64,000 bases of DNA from the NCBI GenBank assembly GCA_965243175.1, contig OZ251532.1, positions 3,906,001-3,970,000 on the forward strand. Reading direction: 5' to 3'. This DNA is from VXYL01 sp965243175 (GTDB taxonomy: Bacteria; Pseudomonadota; Gammaproteobacteria; Pseudomonadales; Azotimanducaceae). Below are positions 6,591-14,335 of this stretch, piece by piece. A program made the translations under genes and the position numbers. The number at the start of each line of letters is the position of its first letter. Position 1 is the first letter of the stretch. The notes beneath the pieces are model-generated. The model searched no databases, had not been told where the DNA came from, and saw only the letters and a program-made list of their open reading frames with translations.

Positions 6591-8138
6591 CTATACCGCC
6601 AGATGCAGCAACTTCGAGTACCGACGAAAGTCCGCGATGCGTTCCACACGCGAGCGGAGTCCAGCGGGTACGTTGCGATCCGCTTTCATCCGTGCCGCTG
6701 TCTCCTCGAGGCAGGCGCTCGATGTCTCGCTCCACGCTGGATGGAGGCGAAGAACGCGCAACAGATCGCGGTAGGTCCGGTGCCTTGACGATCCGAACAG
6801 TCGGTCGTAGGAAACGCAGGCAAACCGCCGACCAAAGCGCTTTCGCGTCGCGAACGCAGAGGCGACGGACTCGTTCCATCGCCCGACAAGTTCGTCGACC
6901 TCGTCCTTCAGTTCGTTCGCCAGTGGCGCAGCGTCCTGGCCGGGCACCATCGCCTCGCGCAGCCAAGCCGCCACCGCGAAGACCGGATCCCGCACGACTT
7001 GGATCGCCGTGCAGTCAGGGTAGGTGTCGCAAAGGAAATCCCAGCGCGCATAGAGCGAGTCCACCTTGTCGCCCACATAGGCCGCTTCACCAAACTTGCG
7101 CTCCAGTGCATCGGCCTCGTCGGGCAGCAGCGGCGGCGCCTCGTCGCTGTCGCCAGGCACCGGCAAGAGAAAGCGCTCGCTGCCAAAGAGCGTCTGCCAA
7201 TCGTCGCGTGTCTCGACGCGCGAGAAGAGCCGCGAATAGCGCTCCAGACCAAGAACGACCGCCGGATGCGTGTTGAGCAGATTCGCCACGTCGGAACCAC
7301 CGCAGCCGGCGGCACCGCATACGAACAGGTGCTTCGGAACTGGCCGCACTTGCGGAACGGGCCGCTCCTTGGGAACGCCCGGCTTTTTCGGAACAGGCGC
7401 TGCGGCGCTCGATCTCGTAGTCGAAGACGCTGCCTTCTTCCCGCGGCCCTTGTCGACGGCGACAGCCTTTCCGCCGGCACCCTTGTAGGCGCGCACGACG
7501 TCCTTCGCGGCACCGTCCATCCGTACGCGACCGCGGTCGAGCCAGACGACGCGGTCGCACATGTCTCCGGCGAAGCCGACGTTGTGGGTCGCCAAGACGA
7601 CCGTTCGATCGCCCTCGAAGCGGTTGACCATCGCCTGCCGAGATCGCTCGCGGAACTCGCGGTCGCCCACGGAGAGCACTTCGTCCACAAGCAGGACATC
7701 GGGTGCCAGATTCATCGCGGTCCAGAAACCCAGCCTCGCCCGCATCCCGGTCGAGTAGGTCGACACCCGTCGGTCGATTGCGTCCTTCAAGCCGGACATT
7801 TCCACCACCTCCGGCACACGGGACACAGCTTCCGCTCGGGTCAGTCCCGTCAACATGCCGTACATGACGACATTGCGCGCACCCGACAAATCGACGTCGA
7901 GCCCGGCATTGAGGGAGAGCAGCGCCGTCGATGCGCCCTCGGCGTCGCAAACGCCTTCATCCACGGACAACACGCCAGCCATTACCCGCAGCAACGTCGA
8001 CTTTCCGGCGCCGTTGCCGCCAATGACGCCGAGCTTCTCGCCGGCGTCCACACGCAGCGAAACGTCAGCAAGTGCAACGACGCCCTTCTGGGCGCGGAGC
8101 CCGTCGCGATAGCGAACCACGACGTCGACAAGCCGCAT
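6591..8138 (-). CDS. Wzt-type polysaccharide ABC exporter ATPase fused to a sulfotransferase-like domain
   Basis: The 515-residue protein has an ABC nucleotide-binding domain (about 1-220) with Walker A GGNGAGKST, signature STGMRARLGF, Walker B LLVDEVLSVGD and H-loop ATHN, as in O-antigen exporters (Wzt/RfbE). A Pro/Lys/Ala-rich linker (about 220-268) leads to a C-terminal domain (about 270-515) clearly related to the sulfotransferase at 8983-9747: HLFVCGAAGCGGSDVANLLN, then YVGDKV and VVRDPVFAVAAW. The PAPS-phosphate loop RSGTT of active enzymes is replaced by GCGGSD, so this domain may bind rather than modify glycan. The start at MRLVDVV overlaps the permease stop (TGATG). A 39-residue upstream extension lacks coding character. 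Confidence 0.85.
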   Translation of the reverse strand: MRLVDVVVRYRDGLRAQKGVVALADVSLRVDAGEKLGVIGGNGAGKSTLLRVMAGVLSVDEGVCDAEGASTALLSLNAGLDVDLSGARNVVMYGMLTGLTRAEAVSRVPEVVEMSGLKDAIDRRVSTYSTGMRARLGFWTAMNLAPDVLLVDEVLSVGDREFRERSRQAMVNRFEGDRTVVLATHNVGFAGDMCDRVVWLDRGRVRMDGAAKDVVRAYKGAGGKAVAVDKGRGKKAASSTTRSSAAAPVPKKPGVPKERPVPQVRPVPKHLFVCGAAGCGGSDVANLLNTHPAVVLGLERYSRLFSRVETRDDWQTLFGSERFLLPVPGDSDEAPPLLPDEADALERKFGEAAYVGDKVDSLYARWDFLCDTYPDCTAIQVVRDPVFAVAAWLREAMVPGQDAAPLANELKDEVDELVGRWNESVASAFATRKRFGRRFACVSYDRLFGSSRHRTYRDLLRVLRLHPAWSETSSACLEETAARMKADRNVPAGLRSRVERIADFRRYSKLLHLAV

Positions 8139-8902
8139 CAGGAGATGATTCGCCTCGTCAACGCGTCGTCCCACCGCCGATAGGCAAGTTGCAGCACGGC
8201 CAGCCAGAGCGCGCACACGGCGGCAACCATTGCGCACCACGCGAAGTCCGGCCACGCTCCGTCAAGCAGCACCAGGCGGTACTGCTCCAACATCACGGCC
8301 ATCGGGTTGACGCGAAACCAGCCTTGAATCGCCTCTGGGAAGGACGAAATCTCGAAGAAGATGCCGGAACAGAACATCATCAGCTGCAATCCCGACGCGA
8401 CCAGAAAACGCATGTCGGGCAACCAAGCGCACAAGAACGCGAACGTACACGCGACGGCCGCGATGAGCAGCAACTGCGCGAGGAACAAGACCGGCAGCGC
8501 CAGCCACGCAGAATCGACGCCAATCAGCACGGCGACCACCGCCAGTAGTGCTGCGAACACGAAAGCCTGCTTGAACGTCACCGAAATCACGCCCACGATC
8601 GGGAACATCACTTTCGGGAGCTTCATCTGCATCACGACGCTGCGCGCGTTCGCCAGGCTCGACGCGGCGTTGCCGGCGCCCGACGAAAACCACAGCCAAG
8701 CGACGACGCCGACGATCAGGAAGTAGACGAAGTTCTCGTCCGCGCCGCGCAGGTAGCGGAAGACGACGTAGAACACCGCCGTCATCGCAAGTGGTTCCAT
8801 GATCCACCACAGCCAACCCAAGTGGTAGCGGGCGGCCTCCGCGAGCAGATTCGCCCATCCGCGATGCACCGCGTAGCGCCAATAGCGCCTCTCCATCAAC
8901 AT
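8138..8902 (-). CDS. Wzm-type polysaccharide ABC exporter permease
   Basis: The 254-residue inner-membrane protein of the ABC-2 family has about six hydrophobic segments. It includes the N-terminal amphipathic region before LGWLWWIMEPLAM and the conserved FRVNPMAVMLEQYRLVLL stretch near the C terminus, as in Wzm/KpsM-type permeases. It should form the channel with the Wzt-type ATPase encoded immediately downstream; the genes overlap by one base. The start at 8902 was chosen because GGAGG lies 7 nt upstream. An in-frame ATG at 8990-8992 overlapping the sulfotransferase end would add 30 residues. Confidence 0.9.
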   Translation of the reverse strand: MLMERRYWRYAVHRGWANLLAEAARYHLGWLWWIMEPLAMTAVFYVVFRYLRGADENFVYFLIVGVVAWLWFSSGAGNAASSLANARSVVMQMKLPKVMFPIVGVISVTFKQAFVFAALLAVVAVLIGVDSAWLALPVLFLAQLLLIAAVACTFAFLCAWLPDMRFLVASGLQLMMFCSGIFFEISSFPEAIQGWFRVNPMAVMLEQYRLVLLDGAWPDFAWCAMVAAVCALWLAVLQLAYRRWDDALTRRIIS

Positions 8903-8982
8903 CGCGCCGCCTCCCGCACGTTTCCCTTGGCCACCTTCGCCAAGAACGGCAACCATCGTGGACGTTCCTTGGCCGCGCGGAG

Positions 8983-9747
8983 TCAGGCGCATGTTTCTTC
9001 CTTGAACCACTGGTACGTCTCGTAGTCGGCGTTCCGCGCCACGTAGCGCGCGAGCGCCGTTTCGGGGTCTCTCTTCCGCTCCACGATTCGCCGTCCAGCC
9101 GCGAGCAGCTCCGCCGCATTTTCCCGCAGGTCGCTGAACTGCAAACCGAGTTTGGCGAGCAAGCGCACCAAGCCGGGAGAACCTTCGGCAAAGACATCCT
9201 CGTAAAGAACGACGATCAGGTCGTCGCCGAGAACGCTCTTCGCGAACATCGTGGTCGCTAGCGCCTTGTTCCACTGCGCGACCGCGGCAGCAAAGTCGTT
9301 CTTGCTCGGCCAAGCGTCTCGCGGGTTGTCCGCTCGCGCCTGCCACGAAGCGGCAACCGCCACTGGATCTCGGAGCAGATAAATCACCTTGCACGCGGGA
9401 AAGGCATCACGAAGAAACGGAACTCGGCGATACAGACCCGGCACCTTGTCGCCCACGTAGATCGCGTCATCGTACTTGCGATGCGCATCCGCGTAGAGAT
9501 CCGCATCGGCGGATGCGTTCCTAGCCGAGTCCGACTCACTGAACTCGAAAAACCGCTTCTTCCGGAAGAGTCCCCGATAATCGAAGCCGCTCGGTTGCGC
9601 GACCATCAGCGTACGCGCATAGCGTTCGATCCCCATGACGATTCTCGGGTGGCGATTCAGGCAGTACGCAAGCGCGGTCGTGCCCGACCGGCCGACGCCG
9701 CACAAGAAAAGAGCCCTGCGGACATGATGCGGCGTTTCCACAGTCAC
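8983..9747 (-). CDS. Sulfotransferase (PAPS-dependent family)
   Basis: The 254-residue protein has the 5'-phosphosulfate loop CGVGRSGTT near residues 16-24 and the 3'-phosphate-binding motif YLLRDPVAVAASW near residues 123-135, the two hallmarks of PAPS-dependent sulfotransferases. It would transfer sulfate to a carbohydrate hydroxyl on the cytoplasmic side before export. The GTG start overlaps the upstream gene's stop (GTGA). The permease and exporter ATPase genes follow. It is a paralogue of the C-terminal domain of that ATPase, sharing spacing of the loop, the YVGDKV segment and the RDP motif. The acceptor sugar is unknown. Confidence 0.85.
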   Translation of the reverse strand: MTVETPHHVRRALFLCGVGRSGTTALAYCLNRHPRIVMGIERYARTLMVAQPSGFDYRGLFRKKRFFEFSESDSARNASADADLYADAHRKYDDAIYVGDKVPGLYRRVPFLRDAFPACKVIYLLRDPVAVAASWQARADNPRDAWPSKNDFAAAVAQWNKALATTMFAKSVLGDDLIVVLYEDVFAEGSPGLVRLLAKLGLQFSDLRENAAELLAAGRRIVERKRDPETALARYVARNADYETYQWFKEETCA

Positions 9748-12700
9748 TCGGCCGCCAGGTCCGTCGCACGGTCGCTCTCGCCCTCTCGAACCGCCTCGAC
9801 CCCGCGCTTGAACAACGCGTCGTCCGCGTCGCGTTGCGCAAAACGGAGCGTCCAAGCCTGCCGGAACACGCCCAGCTCGGACAGCGCTGCCCGGGCAATG
9901 TTGTACTGCGCAGCCGTTTCGATGCCGCGCTTCGCTAGCCGCTGCCTCGACTTCTCGTCGTCGACCAACTTCGTCAGTTCCACAACGACCTTCTCGAACG
10001 ACGAAGTGTCGACCACGACCGCGTTCTCGCCATGCACGGCGTATTCGTCGGCGCCACCTGCGGCTGGCAACACCACGGCACAGCCGCAGGCCATCGCTTC
10101 GAGACCGGTTCTGCCGAACGCCTGGTAGTCCGAGAGATCGATAAAGACGTCGGCGTCCCGCAGCAGCGCGGCAACGCCCTCCCGAGGCTGGACGCCGCGA
10201 CTCTCGAACGGGAAACCGTCGCCGAGCGCCTCGCGGTTCGCTTGGATGTAGCGCTCGAGGTCCGTCTGATCGACACCGAATACCTCGATGCGAACATTCG
10301 CCCTGGCGATTTTCCTCACGGCCTTGAGGACGCGCAGCGTCCGCAGCGGCGCTCGTCGGGCGGTGCTTGGGCGAACCATGGCGGCAACCGTTACGATGCC
10401 GCTCGCTTGCGGGCGAAGCGGAGGCGGGTGGTAGACGCTCTTGTCCAGACTGGGCACGACGCGATTCACCCGGCAGCCGTGCTTGTCGAGAACCGTGCGG
10501 CATATCCAGTCCGTCTTGGCCATGAGAACCATGTTGGGCACGAGCGTGTAGGACTCTCTGGCGACGGCTTCGCTCTGCGGGTCGTGGGGAAAGAACCACG
10601 GCTCGTAGTCTTGCACGTAGTAGAAGTAGAGTTTCTCCGGATGTCGATTGGCGAAAGGCGCGATCAGCGCTGGCGTGGACCACAGCGTCGCAACCACGAC
10701 ATCGAAATCCACCGCCTGGTCGTAGAGTTCGTCGTCCGATCCGTAGAACAGAAAGAAGCCGCCATCGTCGAAGAACGAACGGTAGTACAGCTTGAACGAG
10801 TCGATGTATTTGTTGTGTGTTGCGACTCTGGCATCGATCCCAAAAGCCCTCATGCCGGCCACTTCCTGAACGACGGAGTTGGCGCCGCCGCTCGCACCTC
10901 TCACAGGCAGTAGGAACAGCACGTCGCACGTTTTAGGACGATCGCCTTGCTCACCGTTGGACGCCTGCGCCCAAGTCCGTTCGTCGGTACGTAGAAATCT
11001 GTCAATCGCCGTGCGCATGTACGCCAAGTCCGTGCAGTTTCGCACCTGCCTGGTGCCGGCTTCGATTGCTTCCCGGGAGTGCTTGCGAAACAGCGCTTCG
11101 TCGCCTTGGCGGGCGAGTTCGGCGCGTCGGGCGCCGAAGCTCTTCGACTTCGCATGATGGATGTAGCAGTGATCGGCGATGGCCAGTTCGAATCCAGCGC
11201 TGCGGGCCCGCAGGCAGTAGTCGTTTTCTTCGCCGTAGCCCTGGGGGAACGCTGCTTCGTCGAGCAGCCCGACTCGGTCCAGCACGGAACGGCGAAACAT
11301 GAGGCAAAAGCCGTTCAGGAACTCCACCCGGGGGAATCGTCTTCGCGAGAGCGCGTACACCAATTCGCCGAAGTCGTCGACGTTGTAGCCAATCGGCAAG
11401 TCGTTGACCTTCCAGCCGCCAGCGTCATCCGAGCGCTCGGGCACGGACTGCCAGCTGGCCGCGTTGGAAAGCGGCCCAACCAGACCGACCTCTTCGCCGC
11501 TGGCCATGCAGTCGAGCATTCCTTCGATCCACAGCCGCGGCACGATCGTGTCGCTGTTCAGTAGAACAACGTACTCCGCAGTGCTCTCGCGCAAGCCGCG
11601 ATTCGCGGCGCCGGTGTAGCCGATTGGGCCGTTCGTTTCCAAGACGTCTATCGCGGCATTGCCAGCCGCGAGTTCGCGCAGCCGAGCGGTGGTCCGGTCG
11701 TCGGAACCGTCGTTGACGACGATCAAGCGGAAGGCCGTCGTCGTTCTCGTCAACACGGAGACCAAGCACCGTTCCACATGCTCTAACGCATTGTGAACGC
11801 AGACGACAACGTCCACTTTCGCCGAGCGCCAGAGTTCGTTGCCGTGAAACATCGGTACCACCGAAGAGACGACCTTCGGAGACTCGCGCCCACGCCTCTC
11901 TTCATCGAGCAACTCGGGCGGCAGATCGACTTCGATGGGGTCCGCGCGATACTCTCCGACCAAATCGGCCACCGAATCGGCGGCCGTGCGCGGCTGGCGC
12001 TGAAACGTCGCTCGCCTCGGCAGTCCAAGCAGGGCGTTGCCGATCCGCCACCGCCAGGAACCGCACAACGTCTCGGCGATCTGGACGAGTTCCTCGACAT
12101 GTTGGCGGAGCGCGACCGTCTCCGCGATGCGACGCGCGACCGCCAAGCGGCGTTGCACTGGCATTCGCAACAGTTCGTAGTCGCGCTTCGCATCGGTGCC
12201 GAGGACCGCTGCCGCCTCGTCGCCATCGACTACGAGCGGCGCGAGCGCCGACGGCAACTCGTCCAAGTCGTCCACTACCGCGGCGATTGCCTCGTGTCGC
12301 GACGTACGCAAGTCCAAGGCACGGGCCAGCCGATCCTGCAAACGCTCTCGCCTTCCACGCAGCGGCGCAAGGGATGCGAGCGAGACCAGCGCATTGCCGA
12401 GCCGCCATCGCCTCGACTCCAACAATGCGCGAATGTGCTCGTTCAAGGTGTTCGCGCGTTGCTTCAGGTCGGCGATTTTCGACTTGCGAAAGCCAAGCTC
12501 GATGTCCCAGTCCTTGACAGTGCCGCGAACCTCCGCCCGCCGTGCAGCGGCTTGCGTAGCCACGCGGCGCACCTGCGAGCGCAGGGTCGCGTTCTTGTTG
12601 GCCAACGACTCGCGTTGACTACGCAAGTCGCTGGCCCGGTCCAGCTCCCGTGCAAGCTGCGCCCGAAGATCGCGCACTGTGTCCTCCAACTCGTCGACTT

Positions 12701-13991
12701 CGCGTTCCCAGCGCCGACGTTCGGCTTCGGCTTCGCCTTCCAAGCGCCGCCACTCCGCCTCGGTCTCGCGCCGCAAGTCGTTGGCCTGATCCAGCTCCCG
12801 TGCAAGCTGCGCCCGAAGATCGCGCGCCGTGTCCTCCAACTCGCCGACTTGGCGTTCCCAGCGCCGACGTTCGGCTTCGGCTTCGCCTTCCAAGCGCCGC
12901 CACTCCGCCTCGGTCTCGCGCCGCAAGTCGTTGGCCTGATCCAGCTCCCGTGCAAGCTGCGCCCGAAGATCGCGCGCCGTGTCCTCCAACTCGCCGACTT
13001 GGCGTTCCAATCGCTGTCGCCGATCCTCGGCCGCTTGGCGTTGCGCTACGGCGTCCTTGATGCGCTCGTTCGCGTGATGCAGGTCGAGGTCCTTGAACGC
13101 CACTTGCAGCGCTAGCCCTAACTCCGAGCGCCGGGTACCACGGGCGTCGGCCCGCGTTCTACGTTCCGCGACGTCCACCGTCGCTTCGTACGCCCCGAGC
13201 ACCGCGCTGCTTTCTTCGGAGACGACCGCCGCGGCGAACTCGACGTCCTCTCCCGTTGCCGCCCGGCAGAGGCACTCGTAGAGCTTCGATTGCGGCGCGG
13301 TGGCGAAAGCGTGGAATTCCTCTTCCGTGCGTCGGTGCCGATGCAACTTCGCTTCCAGAAACCGCTGCACCTCGGCCTGTTCCGGCGAGCGCAGCCGGTA
13401 GTCGCCAAGGCCGTCGAAGACCGTTCGCATGGAACGCACCGTCTCCATTGGCCGTCGCAGCAGTTCCTCGTAGCGCACGAAAGCCCGCGGCAAGTTCGCG
13501 GACGCAGCCAAGGCCCGGACGTTGTACGCCTCCCACAACGCCACGCCGACCTCGATCGGTATCCCGTTGCGCGCATGCAGAGAGTCGGCGACTTCGAGTG
13601 GATTGCGGCAGACGTGTACGCAGACGGGCATTTCCAGCACGTCTCGCCAGACCGGAAACAGGGCGCACAAGCGCGGTTCCTTCACGAACCAGGGGCGGTG
13701 GGCGTCGAGACGCATCACGATGTCCGTGGCCAGAGCCGAGTATTCGGCCCGCTTTTGCCCGGCCAGCGCATCCAGATCCAGCGCCGAGAGGCAGTCCCAG
13801 TCGCATCCCGCATCGAACAGGATCGCGTCGTTCAAGGCGCGCACGTCGCGCCGCTCCCAAAAGCCCTTTTCGTTCTCCGAACTGCGGCCGGTACCGACCT
13901 CTTCGCCGCCGAAGTAGAATCCCATCAGGTTGAGCACGCGGGCCACCGCGGAGGTACCGGATCTGTGCATTCCCAGCACGAATGCTTGCAT
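9744..13991 (-). CDS. Multidomain sulfotransferase / coiled-coil / GT2 / GT4 glycosyltransferase
   Basis: The 1415-residue protein is first in a four-gene operon. Residues 1-270 form a sulfotransferase domain with loop VLGMHRSGTSAVARVL and HVCRNPLEVADS. Residues about 275-530 are a charged coiled coil containing a 50-residue tandem repeat. Two copies of a RWRxGNAL motif (about 528 and 647) follow. Residues about 722-970 are a GT2 domain (VDVVVCVHNALEHVERCL, NSD at 812-814, YGEENDYCLRAR). Residues about 1035-1400 are a GT4-type domain ending in FGRTGLEAMACGCAVVLP. It probably assembles and sulfates a surface glycan. The coiled coil may set geometry between active sites. Function is inferred from domains. 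Confidence 0.85.
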   Translation of the reverse strand: MQAFVLGMHRSGTSAVARVLNLMGFYFGGEEVGTGRSSENEKGFWERRDVRALNDAILFDAGCDWDCLSALDLDALAGQKRAEYSALATDIVMRLDAHRPWFVKEPRLCALFPVWRDVLEMPVCVHVCRNPLEVADSLHARNGIPIEVGVALWEAYNVRALAASANLPRAFVRYEELLRRPMETVRSMRTVFDGLGDYRLRSPEQAEVQRFLEAKLHRHRRTEEEFHAFATAPQSKLYECLCRAATGEDVEFAAAVVSEESSAVLGAYEATVDVAERRTRADARGTRRSELGLALQVAFKDLDLHHANERIKDAVAQRQAAEDRRQRLERQVGELEDTARDLRAQLARELDQANDLRRETEAEWRRLEGEAEAERRRWERQVGELEDTARDLRAQLARELDQANDLRRETEAEWRRLEGEAEAERRRWEREVDELEDTVRDLRAQLARELDRASDLRSQRESLANKNATLRSQVRRVATQAAARRAEVRGTVKDWDIELGFRKSKIADLKQRANTLNEHIRALLESRRWRLGNALVSLASLAPLRGRRERLQDRLARALDLRTSRHEAIAAVVDDLDELPSALAPLVVDGDEAAAVLGTDAKRDYELLRMPVQRRLAVARRIAETVALRQHVEELVQIAETLCGSWRWRIGNALLGLPRRATFQRQPRTAADSVADLVGEYRADPIEVDLPPELLDEERRGRESPKVVSSVVPMFHGNELWRSAKVDVVVCVHNALEHVERCLVSVLTRTTTAFRLIVVNDGSDDRTTARLRELAAGNAAIDVLETNGPIGYTGAANRGLRESTAEYVVLLNSDTIVPRLWIEGMLDCMASGEEVGLVGPLSNAASWQSVPERSDDAGGWKVNDLPIGYNVDDFGELVYALSRRRFPRVEFLNGFCLMFRRSVLDRVGLLDEAAFPQGYGEENDYCLRARSAGFELAIADHCYIHHAKSKSFGARRAELARQGDEALFRKHSREAIEAGTRQVRNCTDLAYMRTAIDRFLRTDERTWAQASNGEQGDRPKTCDVLFLLPVRGASGGANSVVQEVAGMRAFGIDARVATHNKYIDSFKLYYRSFFDDGGFFLFYGSDDELYDQAVDFDVVVATLWSTPALIAPFANRHPEKLYFYYVQDYEPWFFPHDPQSEAVARESYTLVPNMVLMAKTDWICRTVLDKHGCRVNRVVPSLDKSVYHPPPLRPQASGIVTVAAMVRPSTARRAPLRTLRVLKAVRKIARANVRIEVFGVDQTDLERYIQANREALGDGFPFESRGVQPREGVAALLRDADVFIDLSDYQAFGRTGLEAMACGCAVVLPAAGGADEYAVHGENAVVVDTSSFEKVVVELTKLVDDEKSRQRLAKRGIETAAQYNIARAALSELGVFRQAWTLRFAQRDADDALFKRGVEAVREGESDRATDLAAE
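12632..13008. repeat. 150-bp tandem repeat inside the coiled-coil region
   Basis: About 2.5 units of 150 bp lie in tandem in the coding sequence of the large glycosyltransferase, giving a 50-residue protein repeat beginning QVGELEDTARDLRAQLAREL. Two units are almost identical at the DNA level and the third (lowest coordinates) has diverged in its first part. The period is a multiple of three, so copy-number change would lengthen the coiled coil without frameshift. Confidence 0.9.
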
Positions 13992-14081
13992 TGAGCGTTA
14001 ACCTGTCGATGGGTTCGATTTCGGTCCGCGAGAGCGCCGACGATTTCGTCGCGCCTTGCGGCTGTGCGTACATGTTCGGCA

Positions 14082-14110
14082 AGTATAGCGTCTGGACTCT
14101 CGGCGAACAA
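14082..14110 (-). promoter_or_regulatory. Candidate promoter of the leftward glycan operon
   Basis: On the minus strand TTGTTC (14105-14110) and TATACT (14082-14087) are separated by 17 bp. They lie about 90 bp before the ATG of the 1415-residue gene. The MITE-like element begins 39 bp further upstream, so its insertion left the core promoter intact but separated it from any upstream activator site. Assignment is by consensus only. Confidence 0.45.
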
Positions 14111-14148
14111 CGCGAGCGGACGCCGTTTGTCGCTTCTCCCCACCCCGT

Positions 14149-14323
14149 CAGGGCGATTGCATTTGAGATTCTTGAGCGTCAATTCGGGGCATTGCGGGCG
14201 TCGCTGGGGCCGAAATTGACCTGTGGAGGGCCAGCATTGACCCGCCCGGCAGGTCTGAAGGGGGCGTTTACGCGGCACTTCGGGCCATCGGGTGACATAT
14301 TATGTCCTAATGCAATCGCCCTG
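14149..14323. mobile_element. MITE-like element, 175 bp, with 15-bp terminal inverted repeats
   Basis: The left end CAGGGCGATTGCATT (14149-14163) and right end AATGCAATCGCCCTG (14309-14323) are perfect inverse complements. The element is flanked exactly by a 10-bp direct repeat, CCCACCCCGT, at 14139-14148 and 14324-14333, which looks like a target-site duplication. The interior has no credible gene. It is a non-autonomous element whose helper transposase is not in the window. The right flanking repeat was later hit by the ISKra4-family element. Confidence 0.8.
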
Positions 14324-14326
14324 CCC

Positions 14327-14335
14327 ACCCCGTGA
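14327..14335. repeat. Target-site duplication of IS copy 2 (left)
   Basis: ACCCCGTGA directly precedes the left inverted repeat and recurs at 16044-16052 directly after the right one. A 9-bp duplication fits what I recall for ISKra4-family elements. The intact duplication shows simple insertion here. Confidence 0.9.

Noticed and set aside
8903..9394. Extended N terminus of the permease
   Set aside because: It would overlap most of the sulfotransferase gene in another frame and lacks membrane-protein character; the ATG at 8902 has GGAGG upstream.
12632..13008. Repeated units considered as a CRISPR array
   Set aside because: The units are 150 bp, directly abutting, in frame and code for coiled-coil heptads; there are no spacers and no cas genes.
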